This document shows positions 8,438 to 17,009 of a DNA stretch of 64,000 bases, piece after piece (the stretch's first letter is position 1; each line of letters begins with the position of its first letter). Source of the stretch: Aliidiomarina halalkaliphila (GTDB lineage: Bacteria > Pseudomonadota > Gammaproteobacteria > Enterobacterales > Alteromonadaceae); the NCBI RefSeq assembly GCF_007096385.1, contig NZ_VJWL01000001.1, positions 1,033,288-1,097,287 of the forward strand, in the 5' to 3' direction. The position numbers and the translations under genes were made by a program. The notes beneath the pieces were generated by a model. The model was given only the letters and a program-made list of their open reading frames with translations, searched no databases and was not told the DNA's origin.

Positions 8438-8845
8438 TTAGCCGGTGGCGGCAAGTTCGCGGATTTTGCCAACGATGGCGCGCAGGCCGTTGCCGCGTGT
8501 CGGAGAAATATGGCGCTCTAAATCGAGCTCTTTGAAGAATCCATCGATATCGAACTGGAGGATTTCAGCGGGTGACTTCTCATTGTATGCCGACATCACC
8601 AACGCCAATAATCCGCGTACAATTACGGCATCGCTATCCACTTGGAATGTCATCACGTCGCCCTGATGCGACGGCAATAACCACACATCACTCTGGCAAC
8701 CTTTCACTTTAAGCTCATCCGCGCGGGCATCTTCCGGCAGCTTCGGCAACGCTTTACCTAAATCAATAATGTACTGATAACGCGATTCCCAATCTCCGAG
8801 AAACTCGAGATCATCAACAATTTCAGAGGGTTCAGGTAATTTCAT
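8438..8845 (-). CDS. sufE: Sulfur acceptor protein SufE
   Basis: This 135-residue protein accepts persulfide sulfur from SufS and passes it to the SufBCD scaffold. The active-site Cys is in VKGCQSDVWLLP, and LSPTRGNGL-type (here ISPTRGNGLRAIV) residues close the fold. I chose the ATG at 8845 because it starts at the conserved region and has AGGAA upstream. An upstream in-frame ATG at 8899 would add residues encoded by a family A repeat. It is the last gene of the suf operon and is separated from sufT by a four-copy repeat cluster. Confidence 0.92.
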   Translation of the reverse strand: MKLPEPSEIVDDLEFLGDWESRYQYIIDLGKALPKLPEDARADELKVKGCQSDVWLLPSHQGDVMTFQVDSDAVIVRGLLALVMSAYNEKSPAEILQFDIDGFFKELDLERHISPTRGNGLRAIVGKIRELAATG

Positions 8846-8879
8846 CTGCAAGTTCCTAGCGTTAACAGCGCTTAAACAC

Positions 8880-9030
8880 GGGTTCCACCCCTGGGGCAAA
8901 ACTCTGTTTTTCCAACGCGGTGCGTTGGGTACTATGTTCGGGTATGAGTTTCACCCCTGGGGCGAAACTCTGTTTTGCTTTCACCCCTGGGGCATAACTC
9001 TGTTTTGCATTCACCCCTGGGGCGGAATTG
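8880..9030. repeat. Family A cluster (4 copies) with a family B palindrome, inside the suf operon
   Basis: T-centred cores lie at 8888, 8954, 8984 and 9014 (spacings 66, 30, 30). A family B palindrome, CCAACGC-GGT-GCGTTGG followed by GTAC, lies at 8912-8932. The arrangement A-B-A is nearly repeated at 9952-10027. The right edge (GGAATTG) abuts the sufT stop codon (TAA at 9031-9033 on the minus strand), so the cluster is within the polycistronic transcript. Confidence 0.9.
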
Positions 9031-9555
9031 TTAAAAAAACAGGCCGGCTTCGAGTTGGGCTTCTTCGCTCATGCGGTCGCGAGACCACGGCGGGTCGAAC
9101 ACCAAATTCACTTTCACCGACTCCACGTGCGGCACCATGCCCACGCGGTATTCCACATCCCCCACCAGAACGGGGCCCATGCCACATGCAGGTGCGGTCA
9201 ACGTCATATCGATCAGCACGTTATTGCCCTCGATAAGCACCTTGTAAATCAGCCCTAACGATACCAAATTAATTGGAATTTCAGGATCATACACACTTTC
9301 CAACGCTTCCCACACCTGCTTCTCGTCGATCTTGCCATCGGCAGGTGACTCGAAGGTGAGTACCGTCGGTTTACGACCCAGAGCATCCGCGTCAGTGCCG
9401 TCGATGCGATACATATTGCCGCGCCACGTAATGGTGTAGTTGCCGCCAAGGTCCTGAGTGATATTCACGAACTCGCCCGCAGGCAGCGTGAGCGGATCGC
9501 CCGAGGGAACCCTGCGCGCCTTCACTTCGCGAGATAAGGAAACAATTTTCTGCAT
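9031..9555 (-). CDS. sufT: Fe-S assembly factor SufT (MIP18 family)
   Basis: The 174 residues comprise an N-terminal region typical of SufT (LPAGEFVNITQDLGGNYTI) followed by a MIP18/DUF59 domain. The domain carries DPEIPINLVSLGLIYKV and the conserved Cys motif MTLTAPACGMG, and ends DPPWSRDRMSEEAQLEAG. SufT is an auxiliary maturation factor for Fe-S proteins. It starts 4 bp after the end of the sufA-type gene and so is co-transcribed. Its stop codon abuts a family A repeat cluster. Confidence 0.9.
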   Translation of the reverse strand: MQKIVSLSREVKARRVPSGDPLTLPAGEFVNITQDLGGNYTITWRGNMYRIDGTDADALGRKPTVLTFESPADGKIDEKQVWEALESVYDPEIPINLVSLGLIYKVLIEGNNVLIDMTLTAPACGMGPVLVGDVEYRVGMVPHVESVKVNLVFDPPWSRDRMSEEAQLEAGLFF

Positions 9556-9559
9556 GCAG

Positions 9560-9916
9560 TTACGATTTCACACTGAAGCTTTCACCGCAGCCACAGGCCT
9601 CGGCGATGTTTGGATTGTTGAATTTCAGCACGCCGTTGATGCCTTCCTTCACGTAGTCAATTTCGGTGTCGCGCAACATGGGAATAGCGTTGCGAGCAAC
9701 CGCGACCGTGAGTTTGTCACTTACGCGAATCACTTCGTCGCCAGCTTCTGGCGCCTCGGCGAAGTCCACCACGTAGGCATAGCCAGTGCAGCCGCTTTCG
9801 CGGGTTGCGAAACGGATAATTTGCTGCGAATCACCCAGCTTTTGCTCGAAATGACGCGCTGCGCTTGGCGTTACGGTAATTACGCTTGCTGCGGGAACAA
9901 AGGTTTCTACAGCCAT
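9560..9916 (-). CDS. sufA: A-type Fe-S carrier protein (SufA/IscA family)
   Basis: This 118-residue HesB-like protein has the three conserved cysteines, one in SGCTGYAYVV and two in the C-terminal CGCGESF. A-type proteins receive clusters from SufBCD and deliver them to targets. ITVTPSAARHFEQKL is the usual start of the fold. It lies between sufS and sufT in the operon; a three-copy repeat cluster separates it from sufS. I use sufA from context; sequence alone does not separate SufA from IscA. Confidence 0.88.
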   Translation of the reverse strand: MAVETFVPAASVITVTPSAARHFEQKLGDSQQIIRFATRESGCTGYAYVVDFAEAPEAGDEVIRVSDKLTVAVARNAIPMLRDTEIDYVKEGINGVLKFNNPNIAEACGCGESFSVKS

Positions 9917-9929
9917 TGCTTACTCCAAA

Positions 9930-10066
9930 ATTGTTGAAACATTGAATTCCACCCCTGGGGCGGAACTCTGTTTTTACCAACGCGGTGCGTTGGCTACTGC
10001 GTTCGAATGTCGATTCCACCCCTGGGGCGGAACTCTGTTTTGAATTCCACCCCTGGGGCGGAATTG
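9930..10066. repeat. Family A cluster (3 copies) with a family B palindrome, inside the suf operon
   Basis: T-centred cores lie at 9952, 10019 and 10050 (spacings 67 and 31). A family B copy, CCAACGC-GGT-GCGTTGG, lies at 9977-9993. Layout and linker (AACTCTGTTTTT before the B palindrome) match the cluster at 8888-8962, so a composite A-B-A unit appears to have been copied. It abuts the sufS stop codon at 10067. Confidence 0.9.
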
Positions 10067-11290
10067 TTAAACCAGCATGTCGCGGGCTTTAGCGAGAGCG
10101 GTGAACAGAGCGTCGACCTCGTCTAGTGTATTGTACACCGAGAACGATGCCCGTGCTGTACCCGGCAGGCCAAGACGCTTCATCAACGGTTGCGCACAAT
10201 GGTCGCCGGTGCGAATCGCCACACCCTGCTTGTCCAAAATAAAGCCAATATCCGCTGGATGCGTACCTTCGATAACAAAACTAAACACCCCAATTTTTTC
10301 CGGGGCAGCACCCACTAATCGCAGGCCTTTAAACTCCGAACCGAGCGCCACTGCACGATCTAACAGTGCTTTTTCATGAGCTTGCACATCGGCGACGTCC
10401 AACGTTTGGAACCATTCAATCGCCGCGGCTAAACCCACCGCCCCAGAAATATGCGGCGTGCCCGCTTCCAATCGATGCGGCAATGCGCCCCAGGTTGCGT
10501 CTTGATAACTCACTTCCGCGATCATCTCGCCGCCAGTGAGCCACACAGGCCATTCCGCTAACAACGCACGACGGCCCCACAACACACCAACCCCAGTTGG
10601 GCCGAACATCTTGTGCCCGGAAAACGCGTAAAAATCGCAGTCTAAATCTGCCACCTTCACGCCGCCATGGGCCACACCCTGAGCGCCATCAATCAACACC
10701 AGCGCTCGCGGCGAGCGTGCACGCACCTCTTTAATTAGGCTACGAACTGGGTTCACAGTTCCCAAGGCATTCGACACCTGCGGCATCGCCACAAAGGCCG
10801 TTTTCTCACTCAGCATGGTTACAAATGCATCGGCATCCAACGCGCCATTGGCCAAAATAGGCACCACGAGCAAGCGCGCGCCAGCTGCTTTACAGGCCTG
10901 CTGCCAGGTTACCAGGTTCGCGTGGTGCTCCATTTCCGTGACCAGCACCTCGTCGCCCGCTTGCAGGCGCTGAGCCATGCCTTTCGACACAATATTAATA
11001 CTTTCTGTGGTGCCGCTGGTCCAAATCACTTCTTCACGACTGGCCGCACCGATAAAGCCTGCCACTACGTCCCGCGCATGTTCATAACGGCGCGTCGACT
11101 CGTCCGACAGCGCATGCGCCCCACGATGCACATTCGAATTGCACTCGGTATAGAAACTCACCAAGGCATCAATCATCGCCTGCGGCTTCTGGGTTGTTGC
11201 GGCATTATCAAGGTAAACCAACGGCTTACCATTCACTTCTCGGCTTAAAATCGGAAACTGGGCACGAATCGCCTGAACATCAAGAGCCAT
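10067..11290 (-). CDS. sufS: Cysteine desulfurase SufS
   Basis: This 407-residue PLP enzyme converts L-cysteine to L-alanine plus enzyme-bound persulfide, which is handed to SufE. The PLP Lys is in FSGHKMFGPTG. The persulfide Cys lies in the short type II loop IRTGDHCAQPLM. LDNAATTQKP and TSGTTESIN are class V aminotransferase hallmarks. Its start overlaps the end of sufD by 11 bp, indicating translational coupling. The minus-strand stop TAA runs directly into repeat sequence (TAACAATTCCGCCCC). Confidence 0.95.
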   Translation of the reverse strand: MALDVQAIRAQFPILSREVNGKPLVYLDNAATTQKPQAMIDALVSFYTECNSNVHRGAHALSDESTRRYEHARDVVAGFIGAASREEVIWTSGTTESINIVSKGMAQRLQAGDEVLVTEMEHHANLVTWQQACKAAGARLLVVPILANGALDADAFVTMLSEKTAFVAMPQVSNALGTVNPVRSLIKEVRARSPRALVLIDGAQGVAHGGVKVADLDCDFYAFSGHKMFGPTGVGVLWGRRALLAEWPVWLTGGEMIAEVSYQDATWGALPHRLEAGTPHISGAVGLAAAIEWFQTLDVADVQAHEKALLDRAVALGSEFKGLRLVGAAPEKIGVFSFVIEGTHPADIGFILDKQGVAIRTGDHCAQPLMKRLGLPGTARASFSVYNTLDEVDALFTALAKARDMLV

Positions 11291-12545
11291 TGCGCACGTC
11301 CATCAGCATAAAGCGATCCCGCAACTGCGGCTCGAGCCATTTGGCCAAGGCTTTATTTGGCATTTGCGCCACCAATTCTTGGATAAAGCCAAAGTTCAAC
11401 ATCACTAGAGCCTGCTCGCGTTTGATACCGCGCGATAGCATATAATAGAGTGCTTTATCGTCGATTTCCGCAACCGTGGCACCATGGGCACACTGCACGT
11501 CGTCGGCATAAATCTCCAGCTCAGGCTTGGTACTAATAGTGCCGCCGCGCGACAACAATAAATTGCGATTATTCAGCTCCGCCAGAGTTTTCTGGGCATC
11601 GCGATGAATATGAATGCGGCCATTAAACACGGCGCGAGCGCGGTCACCAATAATGCCACGGGCATTTTCTTCAGTGGTGCCATTAGGCACAGCGTGTTCA
11701 ATATTGGTATGTAAATCAAAGTGTTCCCGCGGCGCTAACAAATACACCGCGTTTAATTTCGCGTTTGCATGTTGCCCCGCGTGAATCACATCGTAATCCA
11801 AGCGGCTCAACTGACTGCCATAGCCCACCAAGGTGCTGTTCAAGCGCGCTTCCGTGCCCAAACTAAAGTGCGCCCCACCAATATGAATGGCATCGCCACC
11901 GTGCAAGGCAAAGCGGTAATGTTCCAACCGCGCCTTCGCGCCCAAGGCGTACTCGGCAAACGCTGTATTTACGCTAGCACCAGATCCAGCGCCATGCTCA
12001 ATCACGCTCACTGAAGCTTCGTCGCCAATACGCACGAGCACCCGATGATGCGTTTCAGAACCGGCGCTGACAAAATTCAGAATACGTAGTGGCTGTGAGA
12101 TTTTGGCGCCCGCGGCTACATCGATTACCAAGCCGTCGGTGGCAAGCACGTCGTTGACCAAACCAAATAAATGCGTGCGCGGCTTCACGGTACCGAACAC
12201 CTCGGTGGCCGCAGCTTGCATGGCAGAGTCAGTTAGACCACCCACGCTCACGCCTTTCGGCAACTTGGGCATGTCGCCTTGGAGCTTACCGTTCACAAAT
12301 ACAAAATCGAGAGAGTCGACACCGTCGATCTCAGGCACCGCAGGCACATCCTGCGACAATGCCGGTAACGTCATATCTTCCAGCGGATGCAACGACGTAT
12401 AACGCCACGCTTCGGTGCGTCGGGTCGGCCACTGCTGCTGCTTAAGCTCAGCTAATGCGTTCTGGCGCAGAGAGGCCAGTTCGTCTTTTTGCGCATTGGC
12501 GACCGCATCGGCACGGTCGATGACCTGTGCTAACCAATCACTCAT
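11280..12545 (-). CDS. sufD: Fe-S scaffold component SufD
   Basis: This 421-residue SufB/SufD-family protein contains the C-terminal beta-helix core (NRNLLLSRGGTISTKPELEIYADDVQCAHGATV), with the HGAT histidine typical of SufD. It forms the SufBC2D scaffold with SufB and the SufC ATPase. It overlaps sufC by 4 bp and sufS by 11 bp. The N-terminal helical segment is SufD-like (WPTRRTEAWRYTSLHPL). Confidence 0.95.
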   Translation of the reverse strand: MSDWLAQVIDRADAVANAQKDELASLRQNALAELKQQQWPTRRTEAWRYTSLHPLEDMTLPALSQDVPAVPEIDGVDSLDFVFVNGKLQGDMPKLPKGVSVGGLTDSAMQAAATEVFGTVKPRTHLFGLVNDVLATDGLVIDVAAGAKISQPLRILNFVSAGSETHHRVLVRIGDEASVSVIEHGAGSGASVNTAFAEYALGAKARLEHYRFALHGGDAIHIGGAHFSLGTEARLNSTLVGYGSQLSRLDYDVIHAGQHANAKLNAVYLLAPREHFDLHTNIEHAVPNGTTEENARGIIGDRARAVFNGRIHIHRDAQKTLAELNNRNLLLSRGGTISTKPELEIYADDVQCAHGATVAEIDDKALYYMLSRGIKREQALVMLNFGFIQELVAQMPNKALAKWLEPQLRDRFMLMDVRNGS

Positions 12546-13303
12546 GCGCCAGCCTCCTCAGGCTTACCCAACCAAGCATAACCTGTTGATTCCACTTCTT
12601 TTGCTAGCTCAGGACCACCGCTTTTCACGATCTTACCGTCCGCCAAAATATGCACATAATCAGGCTCGATAAAATCAAGCAAACGCTGATAATGGGTCAC
12701 CACAATAAAGCTGCGCTTGCCGTCGCGCTGGCTATTCACGCCATCCGCAACCACTTTCAACGCATCGATATCCAAGCCCGAATCAGACTCGTCAAGAATC
12801 ACCAACTTTGGCTTAAGCAGAATCAACTGCATAATTTCGTTACGTTTTTTCTCACCGCCTGAGAAACCTTCGTTCACGCCGCGCTTTAAGAAATCCAGCG
12901 GCAAATTCACCTGTTTGCAGGCTTCTTTAGCAATCTTCAAAAACTCAGCCGCAGTAAGTGCTTCCTCACCGCGCGCCTTACGAATAGCGTTCACCGACTC
13001 TTTCATAAATTCCATATTGCTTACGCCAGGAATTTCTACCGGATACTGAAACGCCAAAAACAGACCCTGCTGGGCGCGTTCTTCAATATCCATTTCCATC
13101 AAGTCTTCGCCGTTCATTTCAATGCTGCCGCTCACGAGCTCATAGCCATCGCGTCCCGACATCACATAACCAAGCGTACTTTTACCTGCGCCATTGGGGC
13201 CCATAATCGCGTGTACTTCACCTGGCTTCACCGTTAGGTTTAGACCTTTCAAGATGATTTTGTCTTCCACACGCGCATGCAAATCTTTAATGGTTAACAT
13301 CAT
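12542..13303 (-). CDS. sufC: Fe-S assembly ATPase SufC
   Basis: This ABC-type ATPase of 253 residues has Walker A GPNGAGKST, Q-loop FLAFQYPVEIPG, signature FSGGEKKRNEI, Walker B KLVILDESDSGLD and a switch His in VVTHYQRL. It energises the SufBC2D scaffold. The gene begins immediately after the sufB stop codon. Two adjacent ATG codons are available (13303 and 13300); the second is better placed relative to GTGGGG at the end of sufB. Confidence 0.96.
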   Translation of the reverse strand: MMLTIKDLHARVEDKIILKGLNLTVKPGEVHAIMGPNGAGKSTLGYVMSGRDGYELVSGSIEMNGEDLMEMDIEERAQQGLFLAFQYPVEIPGVSNMEFMKESVNAIRKARGEEALTAAEFLKIAKEACKQVNLPLDFLKRGVNEGFSGGEKKRNEIMQLILLKPKLVILDESDSGLDIDALKVVADGVNSQRDGKRSFIVVTHYQRLLDFIEPDYVHILADGKIVKSGGPELAKEVESTGYAWLGKPEEAGA

Positions 13304-14740
13304 TTACCCCACTGAACCTTCAAGACTGATTTCCAGAAGTTTGCCGGCCTCGACCGCGAACTCCATCGGTAATTCTTTAAATACTTCCTTACAGAAGCCG
13401 TTCACGATCATCGACACGGCCTTCTCTGCATCCAACCCACGCTGCTTACACAGGAACATTTGGTCGTCACTCACCTTCGAGGTGGTGGCCTCATGTTCAA
13501 CAATCGCCGACGGGTTCGAGCTTTCAATGTACGGGAAGGTATGCGCCGCACACTTATCGCCAATCAATAACGAATCACATTCGGTATGGTTACGCGCGCC
13601 GTCGGCACCCGGGCCCATTTTCACCAAACCGCGGTAGGCATTACTCGAGTTGCCTGCGGAAATACCCTTGGAGACGATAGTGGACTTGGTGTTTTTACCC
13701 AAGTGAATCATCTTGGTGCCGGTGTCCGCTTGCTGACGTCCGCGCGTTAAGGCAACGGAGTAGAACTCACCCACCGAGTTGTCGCCTTTGAGGATACAGC
13801 TCGGGTACTTCCACGTAATCGCAGAGCCGGTTTCCACCTGGGTCCACGAAATCTTCGAATTCTTGTGCGCAATACCGCGCTTGGTCACGAAGTTGTAGAT
13901 ACCGCCCTTGCCGTTCTCATCGCCCGGATACCAGTTCTGCACCGTGCTGTACTTAATTTCCGCGTCGTCGAGGGCAACCAATTCCACCACCGCCGCATGC
14001 AACTGATTCTCATCGCGCTGCGGCGCTGTGCACCCTTCCAGATAGCTCACATGGCTACCTTCATCGGCAATAATTAGGGTACGCTCGAATTGACCAGTGT
14101 TCAGCTCGTTAATGCGGAAATAAGTGGATAGTTCCATCGGACAACGTACCCCTTTCGGGATATACACGAACGAACCGTCGGTAAACACCGCACAGTTGAG
14201 TGCCGCAAAAAAGTTATCGCTACGCGGAACCACAGAGCCAAGATATTTCTTCACCAGCTCGGGATATTTTTGGATTGCTTCGGAAATCGGACAGAAAATC
14301 ACGCCCGCTTCTTCCAGCTTGGCACGGAAGGTAGTGACCACCGATACCGAGTCGAATACCGCATCGACCGCGACACCCGCCAGCATCTTCTGCTCGTGCA
14401 AAGGAATGCCCAATTTCTCATAAGTGCGAATCAGCTCAGGATCCACCTCATCAAGAGATTTCGGCTTATCTTTCATACTCTTAGGAGCGGAGTAATAGGA
14501 GATTGATTGATAGTCAATGCGCTCGTAGCCCAAGTGAGCCCAGTCTGGCTCTTTCATTTTTAGCCACGACCGAAACGCCTGCAGACGCCATTCAAGCATC
14601 CACTCAGGTTCATTTTTCATTTCGGAAATGCGACGGATGACATCCTCATCCAACCCGGGTGGGAAGGTATCAGACTCAATCTCGGAGACGAAACCAGCGT
14701 CGTACTTCCGCGCTATCGCCTTCTCGATTTGCTCACTCAT
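13304..14740 (-). CDS. sufB: Fe-S scaffold component SufB
   Basis: This 478-residue protein is the main cluster-assembly scaffold subunit. It has the SufB N-terminal region ([25 protein letters not shown]), the beta-helix core, and the C-terminal segment with [10 protein letters not shown] and [20 protein letters not shown], where conserved Cys and Glu residues lie. It is the first gene of a seven-gene suf operon (sufBCDS-sufA-sufT-sufE). A good promoter overlapped by an IscR site lies 42 to 76 bp upstream. Confidence 0.96.
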   Translation of the reverse strand: MSEQIEKAIARKYDAGFVSEIESDTFPPGLDEDVIRRISEMKNEPEWMLEWRLQAFRSWLKMKEPDWAHLGYERIDYQSISYYSAPKSMKDKPKSLDEVDPELIRTYEKLGIPLHEQKMLAGVAVDAVFDSVSVVTTFRAKLEEAGVIFCPISEAIQKYPELVKKYLGSVVPRSDNFFAALNCAVFTDGSFVYIPKGVRCPMELSTYFRINELNTGQFERTLIIADEGSHVSYLEGCTAPQRDENQLHAAVVELVALDDAEIKYSTVQNWYPGDENGKGGIYNFVTKRGIAHKNSKISWTQVETGSAITWKYPSCILKGDNSVGEFYSVALTRGRQQADTGTKMIHLGKNTKSTIVSKGISAGNSSNAYRGLVKMGPGADGARNHTECDSLLIGDKCAAHTFPYIESSNPSAIVEHEATTSKVSDDQMFLCKQRGLDAEKAVSMIVNGFCKEVFKELPMEFAVEAGKLLEISLEGSVG

Positions 14741-14781
14741 GCCAAAAACCTCATCGTCAGCTGACTCTAAATTTGGCCTGC

Positions 14782-14816
14782 ATTATACCATTTCCCGACT
14801 ATTTTACTCAAGTAAT
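14782..14816 (-). promoter_or_regulatory. suf operon promoter with overlapping IscR type 1 site
   Basis: On the minus strand TTGAGT (14811-14806) and a perfect TATAAT (14787-14782) are spaced 18 bp. The inverted repeat ACTTGAGTAAAATAGTCGGG (14814-14795), with core GAGT-N5-AGTC, fits the IscR type 1 consensus apart from one base and covers the -35. Holo-IscR is expected to repress the operon, so it would be induced by Fe-S shortage. The iscR promoter site (7739-7764) is nearly the same sequence. Confidence 0.85.
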
Positions 14817-14825
14817 ACCGCCCCC

Positions 14826-15275
14826 TCTTTTCAACAGTTACGCCCCAGGGGTGAAGTTCCAGTTCTCTGCTCTTTTCAACAGTTACGCCCCAGGGGTGAA
14901 GTTCCAATTCTCCGCTCTTTTCAACAGTTACGCCCCAGGGGTGGAAATCCAGTTCTCCGCTCTTTTCAACAGTTACGCCCCAGGGGTGGAATTCCAGTTC
15001 TCCGCTCTTTTCAACAGTTACGCCCCAGGGGTGTAAATCCGCTTTTTCTCTAACTCCGCGACCACCAGAACAAAGCGCCAGCCCGCGCTACACCTGTGGT
15101 TAAACAGTTGTGCCCCTGGGGTGGAACCCGTGTTTTAGGCTATCTCCGTGAGTTGTGCCCCTGGGGTGGAATTCGTGTTTTAGGCTATCTCCGTGAGTTC
15201 TGCCCCTGGGGTGGAACCCGTGTTTTAGCCGACCTCCGTGCGTTCTGCCCCTGGGGTGGAAGTGTTGATTTTGCA
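14826..15275. repeat. Largest family A cluster (9 copies, exact 45-bp period)
   Basis: A-centred cores lie at 14843, 14888, 14933, 14978 and 15023 and T-centred cores at 15113, 15158, 15203 and 15248. Every step is 45 bp except the 90-bp gap at the orientation switch. The five left units are nearly identical to each other, as are the four right units, which suggests recent tandem amplification. The cluster lies in the divergent region between sufB and the omp gene at 15378, upstream of both. The 637-bp gap holds nothing else apart from the promoters. Confidence 0.95.
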
Positions 15276-15377
15276 AAAATTCATCAAACGCTCACACTTT
15301 TTTACAATTTCCGGCAGAATTAGCGCCTACACTGATTTGAGTGAACCATTTGCGTTCCGTAACGGGGAGAATTCGCA

Positions 15378-15980
15378 ATGAAAACGAGAGTAAAACATTG
15401 GCTTCAAGCGACGGGAGTCGCAGCTTTTATCCTAACAAGCGCAGCGTTCGTAGCGCCTGGAAACGCCCATGCGCAAGCCTTTGAAAGGGATTGGAAAGTG
15501 TCTGTACATACCGGTCGAGCGAGCTTAGACCGCTTCACAACAGGCAGTGGCACGTGGGATTCAATTACTGACGACAGCGGCACCATCTACGGTGGCTCAC
15601 TCTCGTATTTCCTCCACCCCAATCTCAGCGTGCGCGGCACCTACGAGCGCGGTAGCGATTTTCGCACCATCAACAGCTGCCCAGATAACGGCACATGTCC
15701 GGCAATCGCCATTACAGAGCGCGGCGATGTGCAACACTTCGCAGCCGCACTAGTTCCAGAAGTATCGCTCACCGAAAAAGTCGATTTGTTTGGCAGTATT
15801 GGTTTAGGCACCACACGCAAAAGTGCGGGGCCAACGCTAGATAATTACAGCGACAACGGATTAGTCTACGGCGCAGGTATCGGTTACCGACTCGACCGTC
15901 GATTCTACGTATCGGGCGAATATCAGCGCTCAAGTTCTGATTACGACGTCTTCCGCGTCGCATTCAGCATCCGCTTCTAA
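15378..15980 (+). CDS. Small outer-membrane beta-barrel protein (paralogue 2)
   Basis: A 200-residue protein. A signal peptide with a hydrophobic core (TGVAAFILTSAAFVAPGNAHA) is followed by alternating strands, for example YGGSLSYFLHPNLSVRGTY and YGAGIGYRLDRRFYVSGEY, and a terminal AFSIRF with the C-terminal Phe. This is the porin-like eight-stranded barrel type. A loop holds a Cys pair (SCPDNGTCP). Upstream, TTTACAATTT on the plus strand resembles one half of the repeat found upstream of the other two omp genes. Function is unknown. Confidence 0.8.
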   Translation: MKTRVKHWLQATGVAAFILTSAAFVAPGNAHAQAFERDWKVSVHTGRASLDRFTTGSGTWDSITDDSGTIYGGSLSYFLHPNLSVRGTYERGSDFRTINSCPDNGTCPAIAITERGDVQHFAAALVPEVSLTEKVDLFGSIGLGTTRKSAGPTLDNYSDNGLVYGAGIGYRLDRRFYVSGEYQRSSSDYDVFRVAFSIRF

Positions 15981-15994
15981 TTTTCGTTCCTTTA

Positions 15995-16222
15995 AACAGA
16001 GTTTCGCCCCTGGGGTGGAACTCTGTTTTTTTGTTATCTCCGCGAATTGTACCCCCGCGAATTGTACCCCTGGGGCGAAACCCTGTTTTCTCCCTCACTC
16101 CATGAAACCAATCTATTGCGTTAAGCCCAAGTACTGAGGGGCTTTCAACAACTTCGCCCCTGGGGCAGAACTCGTGTTTCCAGCGATCTCCGCGAATTGT
16201 ACCCCTGGGGCGAAATTGTTGT
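15995..16222. repeat. Family A cluster (4 T-centred copies)
   Basis: Cores lie at 16007, 16067, 16157 and 16202, with spacings of 60, 90 and 45 bp. The 60-bp step is 45 plus a perfect 15-bp duplication (CGCGAATTGTACCCC, 16041-16070). A degenerate family B-like sequence (GCGTTAAGCCCAAGTAC) lies near 16119. This fills the gap between omp and the pseudouridine synthase start. Confidence 0.9.
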
Positions 16223-16286
16223 TTTTGCTGTCTTTCGTGGGGAGCTCGCGCTAGTATTTCAGCGTTGTCCCACTATCGGAACCGTC

Positions 16287-16952
16287 ATGATTGTCGCTAC
16301 TCATCCTGATTTCTACATCGCTGCCAAACCGTCTGGAATTGGTATGCATCAAGAGGATGCCCAACTAGGCTTTATTACCATTCTCAATGAGCTTACCGGC
16401 GAAGCACTGTTTCCGGTTCATCGATTAGACAAAGATACGAGCGGGTTATTGATCGTGGCACGCTCAGCTGAGGCAGCCGCGGCTTTCGGAAAGCTATTTG
16501 AATCACGAGAGATAGAGAAATATTACATTGCCTTGGGTGGCAACAAGCCCCGCAAGAAGCAGGGGGCCATTAAAGGCGATATGGAAAAAAGCCGAAATGG
16601 GAGCTGGATGCTCACTAAAACGCTCACGAACCCGGCAATCACCTACTTTTTTAGCCACGGCACCGACACCGGTACTCGACTTTACGTACTCAAACCGATC
16701 AGCGGGAAAACGCACCAACTTCGGGTCGCGCTGAAAAGCATTGGCGCGCCTATTCTCGGAGACAAGCGCTATAAAGGGGCCCCCGCCGACCGACTCATGT
16801 TACATGCAATGGCTCTCCGCTTCATGTGGCACGGCGTGGCCCACAGCTACGTTCTACCACCGTCTGAACTAGACGATTTTCCGCAACTTGATTGGTCGCT
16901 CTTTCCCAACCTCACCACACCTTGGCTCTATCCCTGGCCGTCGAAACCATGA
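16287..16952 (+). CDS. RluA-family pseudouridine synthase (TIGR01621-like)
   Basis: 221 residues from the ATG at 16287. An in-frame upstream ATG at 16197 would translate repeat sequence and is rejected. The catalytic motif HRLDKDTSGLLIVA contains the essential Asp. KPSGIGMH near the N terminus and GKTHQLRVALKSIGAPILGD in the second half are RluA-family motifs. There is no S4 domain. It converts a uridine in rRNA or tRNA to pseudouridine; the target site is unknown. The stop TGA is the first triplet of a family A copy (TGAATTCCACCCC). Confidence 0.88.
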   Translation: MIVATHPDFYIAAKPSGIGMHQEDAQLGFITILNELTGEALFPVHRLDKDTSGLLIVARSAEAAAAFGKLFESREIEKYYIALGGNKPRKKQGAIKGDMEKSRNGSWMLTKTLTNPAITYFFSHGTDTGTRLYVLKPISGKTHQLRVALKSIGAPILGDKRYKGAPADRLMLHAMALRFMWHGVAHSYVLPPSELDDFPQLDWSLFPNLTTPWLYPWPSKP

Positions 16953-16978
16953 ATTCCACCCCTGGGGTGTAGTTGTTG
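16950..16978. repeat. Single family A copy beside the RAYT gene
   Basis: A T-centred core lies at 16959-16967. The arms extend from the pseudouridine synthase stop codon to TAGTTGTTGA, and the copy lies 32 bp from the 3' end of the transposase gene. Confidence 0.85.
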
Positions 16979-17009
16979 ATCGCAGTTCAAGCCCAGGAGC
17001 TCCCTCCAG

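Noticed and set aside
14843-15256. CRISPR-like array (regular repeats with 36-bp linkers)
   Set aside because: The linkers are conserved between units and between loci, the repeats are palindromic in both orientations, and no cas genes are present.
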